Shown piece by piece: positions 36,859 through 45,264 of a stretch of DNA of 55,443 bases. The position numbers and the translations under genes are program-made. The DNA is from Prolixibacteraceae bacterium (lineage in GTDB: Bacteria; Bacteroidota; Bacteroidia; Bacteroidales; Prolixibacteraceae): NCBI GenBank assembly GCA_016930365.1, contig JAFGGY010000157.1, positions 1-55,443 of the forward strand, read 5' to 3'. Numbering within the stretch: the first letter of the stretch is position 1; each line of letters begins with the position of its first letter. The notes beneath the pieces are model-generated. The model did no database searches and was not told the origin of the DNA. It worked only from the letters and a program-made list of their open reading frames with translations.

Positions 36859-38390
36859 TTTACTTTGAATTTAAATGGACCCTGTGGTGCGCTTTCGTTA
36901 TGATGCTTGTCGATTGTGGTAAGCCACAACCATACTTTCCCTTTTTCAGAAAAGGAAATATTATTCAGGTCGATGATATCGTTTTGTGTAAAATGAACAA
37001 GGTTCTCGGTGTCCGACACGTCAACCTGCTCATCGGTTTCCGACATGTAAATGGCATAGCCCAGGTGGTCGGGCGATTTTACATCGTTTCGTTTGTATTT
37101 CACTTTTATCTCATCTTTTCGGAGAAAGCCTTTCATCTTTACTTTAGTTGGTTGTGCAGGCAAACGTTTATCGAGCCATGGCATGGTGGGCAGCAAAGCT
37201 TTATGCGGATAAACATCGGAGCTGAGCCGTTTTTGGATTTGATGGGGGTTGCGTTTAAGGTAGTCCATTCGGAAAAAAGCACTGCCCTGTATGTTGTTGT
37301 TGCTGCGGGCAATCAGTATTTGCTCGGGCAGCTCCTGGGGGTTTTTCCATGCATCGCCCAGCCCGTCGATGAGCTTGTACAGCGCATGGCCAACATATAC
37401 ATGGCGGCCAAACGAGCGTTCGCTCCACCAGTTGGCCAGTGTAATGTAATCGACTGCCGAATGACCAATTTCCCAATAAATTTGTGGAATTAGGTAGTCA
37501 ATCCATCCCTTGCGCTGCCAGTTTATCACGTCGGCGTATAAATTGTCGTAGTTAGTTGTTCCGGCTGTTGTTGCCGAACCACCAATCTCATCCTCCTCGT
37601 TGTAGTTTTTCCACACGCCAAAGGGGCTAATGCCGAATTTTACCCCCGGCTTGGTGCTTTTTATGGTTGTGTGAAGGGACTCAATAATTAAATCGACATT
37701 GTTAAGCCGCCATTCTTCTGCCTGGTTTTCAGAAAAATCGCGCTTGTGATTTTCAAATGAAAGTGTATCTGGAAAAGCGTGTCCGGCAATTGGGTATGGA
37801 TAAAAATAATCGTCGAAGTGGATGGCATCAACATCGTATTTGCGTATTAATTCGCTTACCACATTGTTGAGATAGGTGCGCACGGCCGGTATCCCGGGGT
37901 CGAGGTACTGTTTGTTGCCGTAAGTGAGCACCCATTCGGGATGGCGGCGGGCAATGTTACCCGGGGCGTAGGGTGTTGTGAGGTTCTGGCTCAGCCTGAA
38001 GGGGTTCATCCAGGCGTGCAGTTCCATGCCGCGTTTGTGGCATTCGTCGATAATGAATTGCAGTGGGTCCCAGCTTTTTTGCGGTGCTTTGCCCTGTGTG
38101 CCGGTTAACCAGTGCGACCAGGGCTCGGTTGCCGATTTATAAAAAGCATCGCCGGCAGGCCGCACCTGGAAAATCACCGCGTTAAAATGAAGCGCTTCGA
38201 GGGTGTTGAGTATTTCTAAGAGCTCATCCTTCTGTTTTTCAACCGGCAGCCCCGGTTTCGATGGCCAGTCGATGTTGTTCACCGTGGCAATCCACATAGC
38301 CCTAAACTCGCGCTTGGGCGCTTTGCCCGAAGTTTGTTCAGCAAATATAAAAAGTGAAATGAATATCAGAAATACACAAATTTTCTTCAT
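36855..38390 (-). CDS. GHL10/DUF187-family glycoside hydrolase, exported
   Basis: A 511-residue secreted protein with signal peptide MKKICVFLIFISLFIFAEQ. The barrel holds the family signatures EFRAMWIATVNNIDWPSKPG, VIFQVRPAGDAFY, ELHAWMNPFRLS and a D-x-D-D-Y-F-Y-P segment (DAIHFDDYFYPY). The C-terminal 100 residues look like a fibronectin III-type domain (YAIYMSETDEQVD, VWLWLTTIDKHHNESAP). GHL10 proteins act on surface polysaccharides or peptidoglycan-linked glycans; the substrate here is unknown. A longer reading frame upstream overlaps the GNAT gene. The ATG at 38390 is chosen because it begins a clean signal peptide. Confidence 0.85.
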   Translation of the reverse strand: MKKICVFLIFISLFIFAEQTSGKAPKREFRAMWIATVNNIDWPSKPGLPVEKQKDELLEILNTLEALHFNAVIFQVRPAGDAFYKSATEPWSHWLTGTQGKAPQKSWDPLQFIIDECHKRGMELHAWMNPFRLSQNLTTPYAPGNIARRHPEWVLTYGNKQYLDPGIPAVRTYLNNVVSELIRKYDVDAIHFDDYFYPYPIAGHAFPDTLSFENHKRDFSENQAEEWRLNNVDLIIESLHTTIKSTKPGVKFGISPFGVWKNYNEEDEIGGSATTAGTTNYDNLYADVINWQRKGWIDYLIPQIYWEIGHSAVDYITLANWWSERSFGRHVYVGHALYKLIDGLGDAWKNPQELPEQILIARSNNNIQGSAFFRMDYLKRNPHQIQKRLSSDVYPHKALLPTMPWLDKRLPAQPTKVKMKGFLRKDEIKVKYKRNDVKSPDHLGYAIYMSETDEQVDVSDTENLVHFTQNDIIDLNNISFSEKGKVWLWLTTIDKHHNESAPQGPFKFKVK

Positions 38391-38463
38391 CTTTATGAAT
38401 TGAGCAATTAATAATAATGAACCCTTGGTTCGTACAATGGTTAATAATACAAAGAAAAGAAAT

Positions 38464-38943
38464 ATGGAGAAGATTGAAGTTGTAAAGGGTGATATTAATG
38501 TTGATAACGATGCAAAAGCAATGCTTACGATGCTCGATTTGTACATGCAGGACGAGATGGGCGGTGGTAGGCCTTTGCAGCCTGATATTGCATCGAAAAA
38601 CGTCGAAATGTTAAAGCAGCAACACAACTATGTATTTTTTCTGGCGAAATACGAGGGTGAAGTAGCAGGTGTGGCCAATTGTTTTGTAAACTTTTCGACA
38701 TTCAAAGCCAAGCAGCTGATTAATATTCATGATTTTGCTGTGTCGCCCCATTTCAGAAGGAAGGGAATTGGCCGTGCTATGATGCAAAAAATATTTGAAT
38801 ATGCCCGCGAAAACGATTTTTGTAAAGTAACCCTCGAAGTACGAAACGATAACTACGGTGCACAAAAATTATATGGGGAAGCCGGTTTTGAAGAGTGTGA
38901 ACCGCCTATGTATTTTTGGGAGCGGGGTGTATGGGCAAAATAG
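38464..38943 (+). CDS. GNAT family N-acetyltransferase
   Basis: A 159-residue protein with the GNAT core: the acetyl-CoA loop SPHFRRKGIGRAMMQKI (near 95-111) and the C-terminal KLYGEAGFEECEPPMYFW. The ATG at 38464 is preferred to an upstream start at 38425, which adds residues that run through the divergent promoter region. The target is unknown. It is divergent from the GHL10 gene by 73 bases. Confidence 0.85.
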   Translation: MEKIEVVKGDINVDNDAKAMLTMLDLYMQDEMGGGRPLQPDIASKNVEMLKQQHNYVFFLAKYEGEVAGVANCFVNFSTFKAKQLINIHDFAVSPHFRRKGIGRAMMQKIFEYARENDFCKVTLEVRNDNYGAQKLYGEAGFEECEPPMYFWERGVWAK

Positions 38944-39174
38944 ATTATAGTGCGGTTTTGGTATAAAATCTAACGTTCTGTTTTTATTGTATATTTGTTT
39001 TTTATTTCAATAGTTCGTTGATATTTTTAAGTTGCTGACAATGAATTGTTTGTATTGTATTGGTTTGATTGTTTAAATTGTTGACATTTAATTTATTACA
39101 AACAAAGTCTTATGTTTCATATCTAAAATCTAATGTGCTATTATTGTTTAATTTGCTGGTTCAAATCGTAAAAT
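38944..39174. other. AT-rich gene-free stretch
   Basis: About 230 bases with no gene. It is strongly AT-rich. AAAATCTAA is found at both ends (near 38966 and 39125), so two short copies may mark a small repeat or sites for a regulator. No terminator or clear promoter is seen. Confidence 0.35.
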
Positions 39175-40173
39175 ATGTTGCTCAGGATGAAGTGTTTTTT
39201 GGTTAGTGCTTTTTTGTTTCTGGTTGTAGTGTCATCGGCTCAAAAGCTTCAGTACGAGATTGTTTATCGTGGAATTGCCGATAATCGCGAATATTTTAGT
39301 GGCTACAATACTTCTGAAACCGTTTTGGGGTCGGCTATCGATGCTGTTCTTGTTGCTCCCATTAATGTCGAAAACAGTATTTATACCGGCATCCATTATT
39401 TTTATGAGTATGGCACCGAGCTGTTTGAGCGAAAGCCTCAGCCGGTATTGTATTTTGCCCACAACGGCCAAAAATGGGATTTTAAAATGGGGGCTTTCCC
39501 CCGAAATGAAAGTTTTGAATTGCCACAGGCCATGCTTTCGCAGCGATATGGCTATTACGAGCCCAATGTCGAGGGTTTATTTTTGAAATATAAAGCCGAA
39601 AAGTCGGTATTTAGCATTTTTGCCGATTGGATTGGCCGGCAGGATACTCTTAGGCGTGAGCAATTTATGGCCGGTGTTATTGGCACGCAGCAAGTCGGAA
39701 ACTTTTTGTTTGAAGAATACTGGTATATGTTTCATAATGCCAAGTATATTATTCCGAAGCCGGGTGTTTTTATCGACGATTACACCGGGGCGCTGTTGTT
39801 GGCAGGCTACGATTTCTCATCATTTTTACCCCTTGATATTTTTACGGTGAAGGCCGGCGCTTTGGTTTCTGCATTTCGAAACCGTGGACAAGGCGACGAT
39901 TTCGATATAAAAAGTTCGGCTTATGCCGAGATTAAGGCCGAAAAGAACCGCTTAGGGCTTCATGCCACGTTGAAATATGGCAACAAACATGCTTTTTCGC
40001 ATGGCGACCGATTTTATAATAATGTAAAAAATTATTCCAGGATAAAAATCTACTTAACTCCCTTCGATACCGATAGATTGAAAGGGCAACTGTCGTGGTC
40101 GTTTCATTTTGTTGATGGCGATCTCGACCATCAGCAGCAATTTAGCCTGGTTTATTACTGGGGAGCGCGTTAA
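39175..40173 (+). CDS. Predicted outer-membrane barrel protein, unknown
   Basis: A 332-residue exported protein with a signal peptide ending at V-S-S-A-Q (about residue 22). The mature part is made of alternating strands with aromatic girdles, ending in QQQFSLVYYWGAR. A start at 39187 (MKCFLVSAF) would give a more usual signal peptide, so the true start may be four codons later. Its stop overlaps the Maf gene by 4 bases (convergent). No named family is recognised. Confidence 0.6.
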   Translation: MLLRMKCFLVSAFLFLVVVSSAQKLQYEIVYRGIADNREYFSGYNTSETVLGSAIDAVLVAPINVENSIYTGIHYFYEYGTELFERKPQPVLYFAHNGQKWDFKMGAFPRNESFELPQAMLSQRYGYYEPNVEGLFLKYKAEKSVFSIFADWIGRQDTLRREQFMAGVIGTQQVGNFLFEEYWYMFHNAKYIIPKPGVFIDDYTGALLLAGYDFSSFLPLDIFTVKAGALVSAFRNRGQGDDFDIKSSAYAEIKAEKNRLGLHATLKYGNKHAFSHGDRFYNNVKNYSRIKIYLTPFDTDRLKGQLSWSFHFVDGDLDHQQQFSLVYYWGAR

Positions 40174-40739
40174 AGTTTAATCAGTTCTTCGTATAGTCGG
40201 TGAACCGGGAGGCCCATAACGTTGAAAAACGAACCATTAATGCGTTCCACTGCAATGTATCCAAACCACTCCTGGATGCCGTATCCCCCTGCTTTGTCGT
40301 ATGGGTTGAAATGGTTTATGTAGTAATCGATTTCGTTTTCGCTAATCGTTTTAAACGTAACATCCGAAGTTGATGTGAAACTGGTTTCGTGCTGTTGTGT
40401 TAGCAGGCAAACACCGGTTAATACCTGGTGCGTTTTGCCCGATAATTTTTTAAGCATTGCAACCGCTTCGTCGGCATTTGCCGGTTTTCCTAAAATTTCA
40501 TCGTTAAGGCTTACAATGGTGTCGGCTGTAATAACCAGCATGTTTTCTTCCATTTCGGGTTTGAAAGGTGCAGCTTTCAACCTGGCCAGGTATTCTGGTA
40601 CTTGATGGATGTCCAGCGATTCGGGGTACTTCTCGTCAACGTTTTTCGATTGAACTTCAAAGTTGATATTCAACCCTTGTAGCAGTTCTTTTCTGCGGGG
40701 CGAATTCGAAGCGAGTATAATTTTATAGTTATCGAGCAT
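40170..40739 (-). CDS. maf: Maf-family nucleotide pyrophosphatase
   Basis: A 189-residue protein with the Maf signatures ASNSPRRKELLQGL (residues 10-23), ITADTIVSLNDEILGKP and GGYGIQEWFGYIAVERINGS. Maf enzymes hydrolyse non-canonical or canonical nucleotides such as dTTP/UTP, and this one follows the YhdE-like pattern. It is followed upstream by the KdsC-like and DUF2520 genes, all within 10 bases of each other on the same strand. Confidence 0.95.
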   Translation of the reverse strand: MLDNYKIILASNSPRRKELLQGLNINFEVQSKNVDEKYPESLDIHQVPEYLARLKAAPFKPEMEENMLVITADTIVSLNDEILGKPANADEAVAMLKKLSGKTHQVLTGVCLLTQQHETSFTSTSDVTFKTISENEIDYYINHFNPYDKAGGYGIQEWFGYIAVERINGSFFNVMGLPVHRLYEELIKL

Positions 40740-40747
40740 AACGAAAT

Positions 40748-41278
40748 TTAAAATGATGACTGAGTAATGGTTTCGGTGTTGAGCCAGTTTCCCTGGGCTC
40801 GTAATACCTGTTCAATTACATCGCGAACACAACCTTCTCCGCCTTTTCGATCTGAAATGTATTTCGATATTGATTTTATTTCGGTAACCGCATCGGACGG
40901 GCAAGTAGGAATGCCGGTTTTTAACATTATGTCGTAATCGGGCAGATCGTCGCCCATGTACAGTATTTCTTCAGGGTTAACCCGGGTTTTCGACATAAAA
41001 TCGGCCAGACAATCGGATTTGCTGCCAACAGATAAGTAGATGTGTTCGACACCTAACTTGGCGTAACGGCTCCTGATGTTCTCGTTTCGCCCACCCGAAA
41101 TAATAGCTACCGGGTAGCCATTGAGCAGGGCATTACGAATGGCAAAGCCATCTTTTACATTGGCGGTTCGCATGGGCTCTCCGTTGGGGTCGATGGGCGA
41201 TGTGTCGGACGAAAGTACTCCGTCAACATCAAATACAAATGCTTTAACATTTAATAATTCTTCTTTGAAAAACGCCAT
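40748..41278 (-). CDS. KdsC-like HAD phosphatase (KDO 8-phosphate phosphatase family)
   Basis: A 176-residue HAD-IIIA phosphatase. The catalytic motif is FVFDVDGVLSS (nucleophile D17), then IISGGRN and a GDDLPD magnesium motif. Length and the lack of a cap match KdsC, which makes KDO for lipopolysaccharide. Another role such as other sugar phosphates cannot be excluded. It lies in a conserved-looking trio with Maf and a DUF2520 protein. Confidence 0.9.
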   Translation of the reverse strand: MAFFKEELLNVKAFVFDVDGVLSSDTSPIDPNGEPMRTANVKDGFAIRNALLNGYPVAIISGGRNENIRSRYAKLGVEHIYLSVGSKSDCLADFMSKTRVNPEEILYMGDDLPDYDIMLKTGIPTCPSDAVTEIKSISKYISDRKGGEGCVRDVIEQVLRAQGNWLNTETITQSSF

Positions 41279-41283
41279 TTTAT

Positions 41284-42063
41284 TTATTTAGGTAGTTTAT
41301 GAAACTCGTTGATATTTTCGCTTATTTGAGTGTATAACTTTTTCAATTTCGATTTTTTGCCTAGCATCGATAAATGTTCTTGCATAATGTTTTTGTCCAT
41401 TCGCAGGGCAGGTCCGGTTTGAGCTGCCCGTGGAGCCATGTTCTTTATTTTCGAAGCGGTTTCGTTTATGAGAGGACGAAGTATTTCAAAAGGAATGTCT
41501 TTTTCCTGAAGCAATTCGCCGGCAATGGCATACATGTGGTTTACAAAATTGCAGGCAAAAACAGCCGAGAGATGCAGCTGCTTTCGTTGTTCGGAGCTGA
41601 TGATTCGTACATCCTTTGATATGGTGCCAGCCAGTTCCATTAATAGATCTTCGTTTTCGGGGGTGTTTGCTTCAATGCAAAAAGGAATTTTGGCAAAATT
41701 AACATCGCGGTATTTCGAGAACGTTTGCAAAGGATAAAAAACGCCATAGTTTTTCGAGAATTGTTTGAGTGCATCCATTGGAATGCTGCCGGCAGTGTGT
41801 GCAACCAGCTTGTTGTTGAAATTTACTTGTTCGAGTAATCCGGCCATGGCCATGTCGCTTACCGAAATTAGGTAAATGTCGGCTTCGGGAGTAATTTTTT
41901 CGGGTTTGGTTACATAGTTACAACCCAGCATACGTGCCAAGGTGAGTGCTGATGTAACTGTGCGGCTGTATACCTGTGCAATGTTTACACCCTTATTTTG
42001 TAACTCAAGCGAAACTCTGGTTGCCAGGTTGCCGGCTCCTATTATTGCGATGCTTTTATCCAT
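41284..42063 (-). CDS. Rossmann-like and DUF2520 domain protein
   Basis: A 259-residue protein with an N-terminal dinucleotide-binding motif AIIGAGNLATRVSLEL, then a C-terminal DUF2520 helical domain (residues 130-250, LSAVFACNFVNHMYAIAGELL). It resembles small 6-phosphogluconate-type oxidoreductases, but the substrate is unknown. The ATG at 42063 gives a start right before the Rossmann strand; an upstream start at 42153 adds an implausible leader. It is first of the DUF2520-KdsC-Maf unit. Confidence 0.85.
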   Translation of the reverse strand: MDKSIAIIGAGNLATRVSLELQNKGVNIAQVYSRTVTSALTLARMLGCNYVTKPEKITPEADIYLISVSDMAMAGLLEQVNFNNKLVAHTAGSIPMDALKQFSKNYGVFYPLQTFSKYRDVNFAKIPFCIEANTPENEDLLMELAGTISKDVRIISSEQRKQLHLSAVFACNFVNHMYAIAGELLQEKDIPFEILRPLINETASKIKNMAPRAAQTGPALRMDKNIMQEHLSMLGKKSKLKKLYTQISENINEFHKLPK

Positions 42064-42192
42064 ACTGACTGTTTTGTGCAAATATAACACAACAGCCAAA
42101 AAGATGCTTTGTTTATTGCTCGTAAGCTGTAAATCGCAACGAAAAATGAACAATTGATAGTAAAACCTGCCTTTATTATCGCTTCATTTTTT

Positions 42193-42200
42193 TATATTTG
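42193..42200 (+). promoter_or_regulatory. -7 element of the tRNA-Arg promoter
   Basis: TATATTTG, 64 bases before tRNA-Arg, followed by CAGCCGCTTA. The same core, TATATTTGCA then CCGCTTA, precedes the tRNA-like element at 55259. Confidence 0.6.
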
Positions 42201-42263
42201 CAGCCGCTTAGCTCGGTTATTTACTATGAATGATTGATTTTTGAGCGTTCGTGTTAGCGAAAT

Positions 42264-42337
42264 GGTCCTGTAGCTCAACTGGATAGAGCAGCGGCCTTCT
42301 AAGCCGCAGGTTGTGGGTTCGAGCCCCGCCAGGATCA
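42264..42337 (+). tRNA. tRNA-Arg (TCT)
   Basis: A 74-nt tRNA. The acceptor GGTCCTG pairs with CAGGATC (one G-T), the D-arm is AGCTCAACTGGATAGAGC, and the anticodon stem GCGGC/GCCGC holds the loop CTTCTAA (anticodon TCT). The T-arm has a TTCGAGC loop. No encoded CCA. Confidence 0.95.
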
Positions 42338-42350
42338 CGCCGAACATGTG

Positions 42351-42387
42351 GGGGTGCGTGGGTAACTGCGTGCCCCTTTCTTCTTTT
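42351..42387 (+). terminator. Terminator after tRNA-Arg
   Basis: GGGGTGCGT (42351-42359) pairs with GCGTGCCCC (42368-42376), with two G-T pairs, then TTTCTTCTTTT. Confidence 0.7.
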
Positions 42388-42401
42388 GGTAAGGTTGTTA
42401 G

Positions 42402-43223
42402 TTAATTCCCTTCGAGCATGTACTGCCGCAGCTTTTCGGTTTTTGGGTTTTTGAAAATATCGTCGGGGGCTCCCTGCTCAATAATTTCGCCATAGTACAT
42501 AAATACAACATTGTCGGCCAGGCGTTTGGCTTGTCGTAAAATATGGGTTACCAGCACAATGGTGTAGTGGCTTTTTATTTCGCGAAACAGTTTTTCGATG
42601 GTGCTGCTCGACATGGGGTCGAGTGCCGAGGTGGGTTCGTCGGCCAGTATAATCAGCGGTTTAACGGCCAGACCGCGTGCCAGGCAAAGGCGTTGTTGCT
42701 GGCCAATCGACAGGTTGTTGGCAGGTGTGTTCAGACGGTCTTTTACCTCGTCCCACAAACCCACTTCGCGCAGGTTTTTCTCAATATTGTGTGCAATAAG
42801 TTTTTTGTCTTTAATGCCTTTAAGACGTAATCCGTAGGCTACATTTTTGTAAATCGACATGGGCAGCGGGTAGGGGCGTTGCGAAAGCAATCCCATTTTT
42901 TGACGCAGGTCGGCAACATTTTGCCGCGTGTTGAGTATATCGTCGCCATCAATGTTGATGGTACCGGTAACATTCAATTCCTTGTACAGGTCGGTGAGGC
43001 GGTTGAGGCTTTTTAGCAGTGTGGTTTTACCGCAGCCCGAGGGGCCTAACAGCACCGTTACCTTGTTTTTTGGAATTTCGAGGTTGATATTTTTCAGAAT
43101 ATGATGGCCCGGTGCATGTACATCAAGGTTTTTGATGCTTATGGCGCTGGGCACCGAAGCTTTTTCGTGACGGGTTGCTTTTAGTGGAGATGGTGTCATA
43201 ACTTTTGCTTGAACGAGTTCCAT
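42402..43223 (-). CDS. pstB: Phosphate ABC transporter ATP-binding protein
   Basis: A 273-residue ATPase with Walker A GPSGCGKTT (near 58-66), the signature motif NLSIGQQQRL, Walker B LIILADEPTSALDP and a switch histidine after it (VLVTHI). A 25-residue N-terminal extension precedes the usual PstB start. It energises phosphate import with PstA and PstC. It lies last in the pstS-C-A-B order and no phoU follows. Confidence 0.95.
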   Translation of the reverse strand: MELVQAKVMTPSPLKATRHEKASVPSAISIKNLDVHAPGHHILKNINLEIPKNKVTVLLGPSGCGKTTLLKSLNRLTDLYKELNVTGTINIDGDDILNTRQNVADLRQKMGLLSQRPYPLPMSIYKNVAYGLRLKGIKDKKLIAHNIEKNLREVGLWDEVKDRLNTPANNLSIGQQQRLCLARGLAVKPLIILADEPTSALDPMSSSTIEKLFREIKSHYTIVLVTHILRQAKRLADNVVFMYYGEIIEQGAPDDIFKNPKTEKLRQYMLEGN

Positions 43224-43241
43224 AGGTGCTTATTTAACGAT

Positions 43242-44096
43242 TTATTTAATGATGGTTTTTGAGTATCGGCGCGACAATGCTCGGGCTGAGAGACTAATGA
43301 TGAGTATGATAATGGTTAAAATTGCAGCGGCGGCATAGGCTCTTTCGCGAACTTCGGGGATGGGTGAGCTAAGCTGAAAAAAGATAGCCAGGGGAAGTGT
43401 TGCAGCCGGCTCGTCGAGATTTACGGGGATAAGGTCGGTGTAGCCTGCGGTAAACAGCACCGATGCTGCATCGCCAATACCACGGCCAAAAGCCAGCAGA
43501 ATGGCAGTAATAAGCCCCGGAAATCCTTGTTTCAGCATTATTTTAAAGGCTGTTTCGGTTTTGGTTGAGCCCATGGCCAGCACCGACTCTTGCATGCCAA
43601 TGGGTATTTTGCTCAGCACCTCGTCGAATGTGCGCACCACAATTGGTGCAATAAGTAAAGCTACGGTAATAATTCCGGCCAACAGCGAGGCATTCATCCC
43701 CAGGTAAAGCATCAGCGTAAATCCAAAAGCACCATACACAATTGAGGGAATACCCCACAGTGCATCGAGAAAATAACGTACTGTAGTCTGGGTTTTTTTG
43801 TGCCGCACCAGGTGCACGTTGATAAATAATGCCGCGGGCACACCAATAAGTACTGCTATGAGCGTTGCCCCCAGTGCAATATACAGTGAGCCAATAATGG
43901 CGTTGAGTACACCGCCCTCTCCTCCGTAATAATAACCTCCTTTTGGGGTTTTGGTAATCATGTCGAACGATAGGGCGTTGAATCCTTTCACAAATATTAC
44001 AACAATAATGAAAGCCAGTATGGCAATAAGCGAATAGGTGGCTATGCCCGACAGGCTTTTAAATATTTTTTCTTCAATTAGTTTTGCTTGCTTCAT
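43242..44096 (-). CDS. pstA: Phosphate ABC transporter permease PstA
   Basis: A 284-residue permease with six transmembrane helices and the coupling motif EVLSKIPIGMQESVLAMGSTK. It contains AFGRGIGDAASVLFTAGY, typical of PstA. Its ATG overlaps the pstC stop by 4 bases. Confidence 0.95.
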   Translation of the reverse strand: MKQAKLIEEKIFKSLSGIATYSLIAILAFIIVVIFVKGFNALSFDMITKTPKGGYYYGGEGGVLNAIIGSLYIALGATLIAVLIGVPAALFINVHLVRHKKTQTTVRYFLDALWGIPSIVYGAFGFTLMLYLGMNASLLAGIITVALLIAPIVVRTFDEVLSKIPIGMQESVLAMGSTKTETAFKIMLKQGFPGLITAILLAFGRGIGDAASVLFTAGYTDLIPVNLDEPAATLPLAIFFQLSSPIPEVRERAYAAAAILTIIILIISLSARALSRRYSKTIIK

Positions 44097-44980
44097 CGTT
44101 GTTGGGTTTTGTGGATAAAGTATCGAAATACAAGGTTGATTAACAATATTATGACCAACAGCAACAGGGCGGCAAACATTAATGCCGAGTCGTACATTGG
44201 TATCGAAAGCATTTCGCCATAGTTATTGGCAATAAGTGCAGGAAGCGGATATCCGGCTTTGAATGGATTGGCTGTTGCCTGTACCATGTTGCCCACTACC
44301 ATCATGACGGCCAGGGTTTCGCCAAAAGCTTTGGCCAGTCCCAACCCAAACGACGAGATAATGCCCGGGTAGCTGCCACGTATTACCACATGTTTTACCG
44401 ATTCCCAGTACGAAGCCCCCAATGATAATGAGGCTTCTTGTAAACCTCGTGGTACGGTGTTGAAAATCTCAATAAGCATGTTGAGCATATACGGGATGCA
44501 CATGATGGCCAGCACAATACCACCCGAAAGAATGGAATAGCCCGACGATTCGGTGTTAAAAAGCGGCGCAAGCACATTGGCGGTAAAAGGCACAACAATA
44601 AGCACACCCCACACACCGTAAATAACCGACGGCAACCCGGCCAATATATCAATTACAGGATGCATAATGTCGATAAGCTTTTTGCTAGCAAACTGGGTTA
44701 AGTAAATGCCCGCTAACAGGCATACAGGCGCTGCAAACACAAACGACAATAGGGTAACATACATCGAACTGGTTATGAATGGCCAAAAACCAAAATTCCC
44801 TTTGTTGGGATGCCAGTTCGACGAGGTAATGAGTTCGCCCAGTGTGTGCTCGCTCAGTAATGGTGCCGATTTAAAATAAAGTGCTACCCCTATAATTACC
44901 GGTAAAAGTAAAATGCATACCAGGGCAGCAATCATCCACCCATTTGAAATTCGGTCGCTTATTTTTCGTTTGCTTAACAT
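44093..44980 (-). CDS. pstC: Phosphate ABC transporter permease PstC
   Basis: A 295-residue permease with six transmembrane helices and the coupling motif IFNTVPRGLQEASLSLGASY. AFGETLAVMMVVGN marks PstC. It is separated from pstS by a 284-base gap that carries the seven-base repeat array. Translation is coupled to pstA. Confidence 0.95.
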   Translation of the reverse strand: MLSKRKISDRISNGWMIAALVCILLLPVIIGVALYFKSAPLLSEHTLGELITSSNWHPNKGNFGFWPFITSSMYVTLLSFVFAAPVCLLAGIYLTQFASKKLIDIMHPVIDILAGLPSVIYGVWGVLIVVPFTANVLAPLFNTESSGYSILSGGIVLAIMCIPYMLNMLIEIFNTVPRGLQEASLSLGASYWESVKHVVIRGSYPGIISSFGLGLAKAFGETLAVMMVVGNMVQATANPFKAGYPLPALIANNYGEMLSIPMYDSALMFAALLLLVIILLINLVFRYFIHKTQQR

Positions 44981-44996
44981 TTTTTAGTCATTAGTT

Positions 44997-45030
44997 CCCG
45001 ATGTCGTTCGTGCCTCACTCATCGGGACTG
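44997..45030. other. TCCCGATG/CATCGGGA stem in the pstS-pstC gap
   Basis: TCCCGATG near 44997 and CATCGGGA near 45021 can form an 8-bp stem with a 16-base loop. The stem sequence is close to those at 7467-7484 and 55334-55351. No T run follows on either strand. Confidence 0.5.
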
Positions 45031-45060
45031 GTCGCTTGAGCTCCCATCATTAGTAAAAAA

Positions 45061-45207
45061 GTCATTAGTCAATAGTCATTAGTCATTGGTTATCAGTAAT
45101 CGGTAATCAGTAATCGGTAATCGGTAATCGGTTGTCCGTTGTAACCTGTAACTTGAAACTTGAAACCTGAAACCTGAAACTTGAAACTTGTAACCTGCAA
45201 CCTGAAA
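45061..45207. repeat. Twenty-one unit degenerate heptamer array
   Basis: 147 bases divide exactly into 21 seven-base units with no frame slip. Units drift in order from GTCATTA (4 units), through GTAATCG (6 units) and GTTGTNN, to CTTGAAA/CCTGAAA (about 9 units). It fills most of the gap between pstS and pstC. It is reminiscent of the short tandem heptamers known from filamentous cyanobacteria. There are no spacers, so it is not a CRISPR array. Confidence 0.9.
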
Positions 45208-45264
45208 CACACACCCAACATTCCAGTCTTCCATTTTTCCAAGAATCCAGTCTTTCAAAAAAAG

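Noticed and set aside
36744-37493. 249-residue + strand frame across the glycosyltransferase/GHL10 junction
   Set aside because: Both - strand genes are clearly real and overlap by four bases; the + frame has no family signature.
39125-39135. AAAATCTAA copies near 38966 and 39125 as a mobile-element footprint
   Set aside because: Too short and the region is too AT-rich to exclude chance.
42264-42337. tRNA-Arg as an integration site
   Set aside because: No repeat of the tRNA 3' end and no integrase are found nearby.
45061-45207. Possible CRISPR array
   Set aside because: Units are seven bases, adjoining and without spacers, and no cas genes are in the window.
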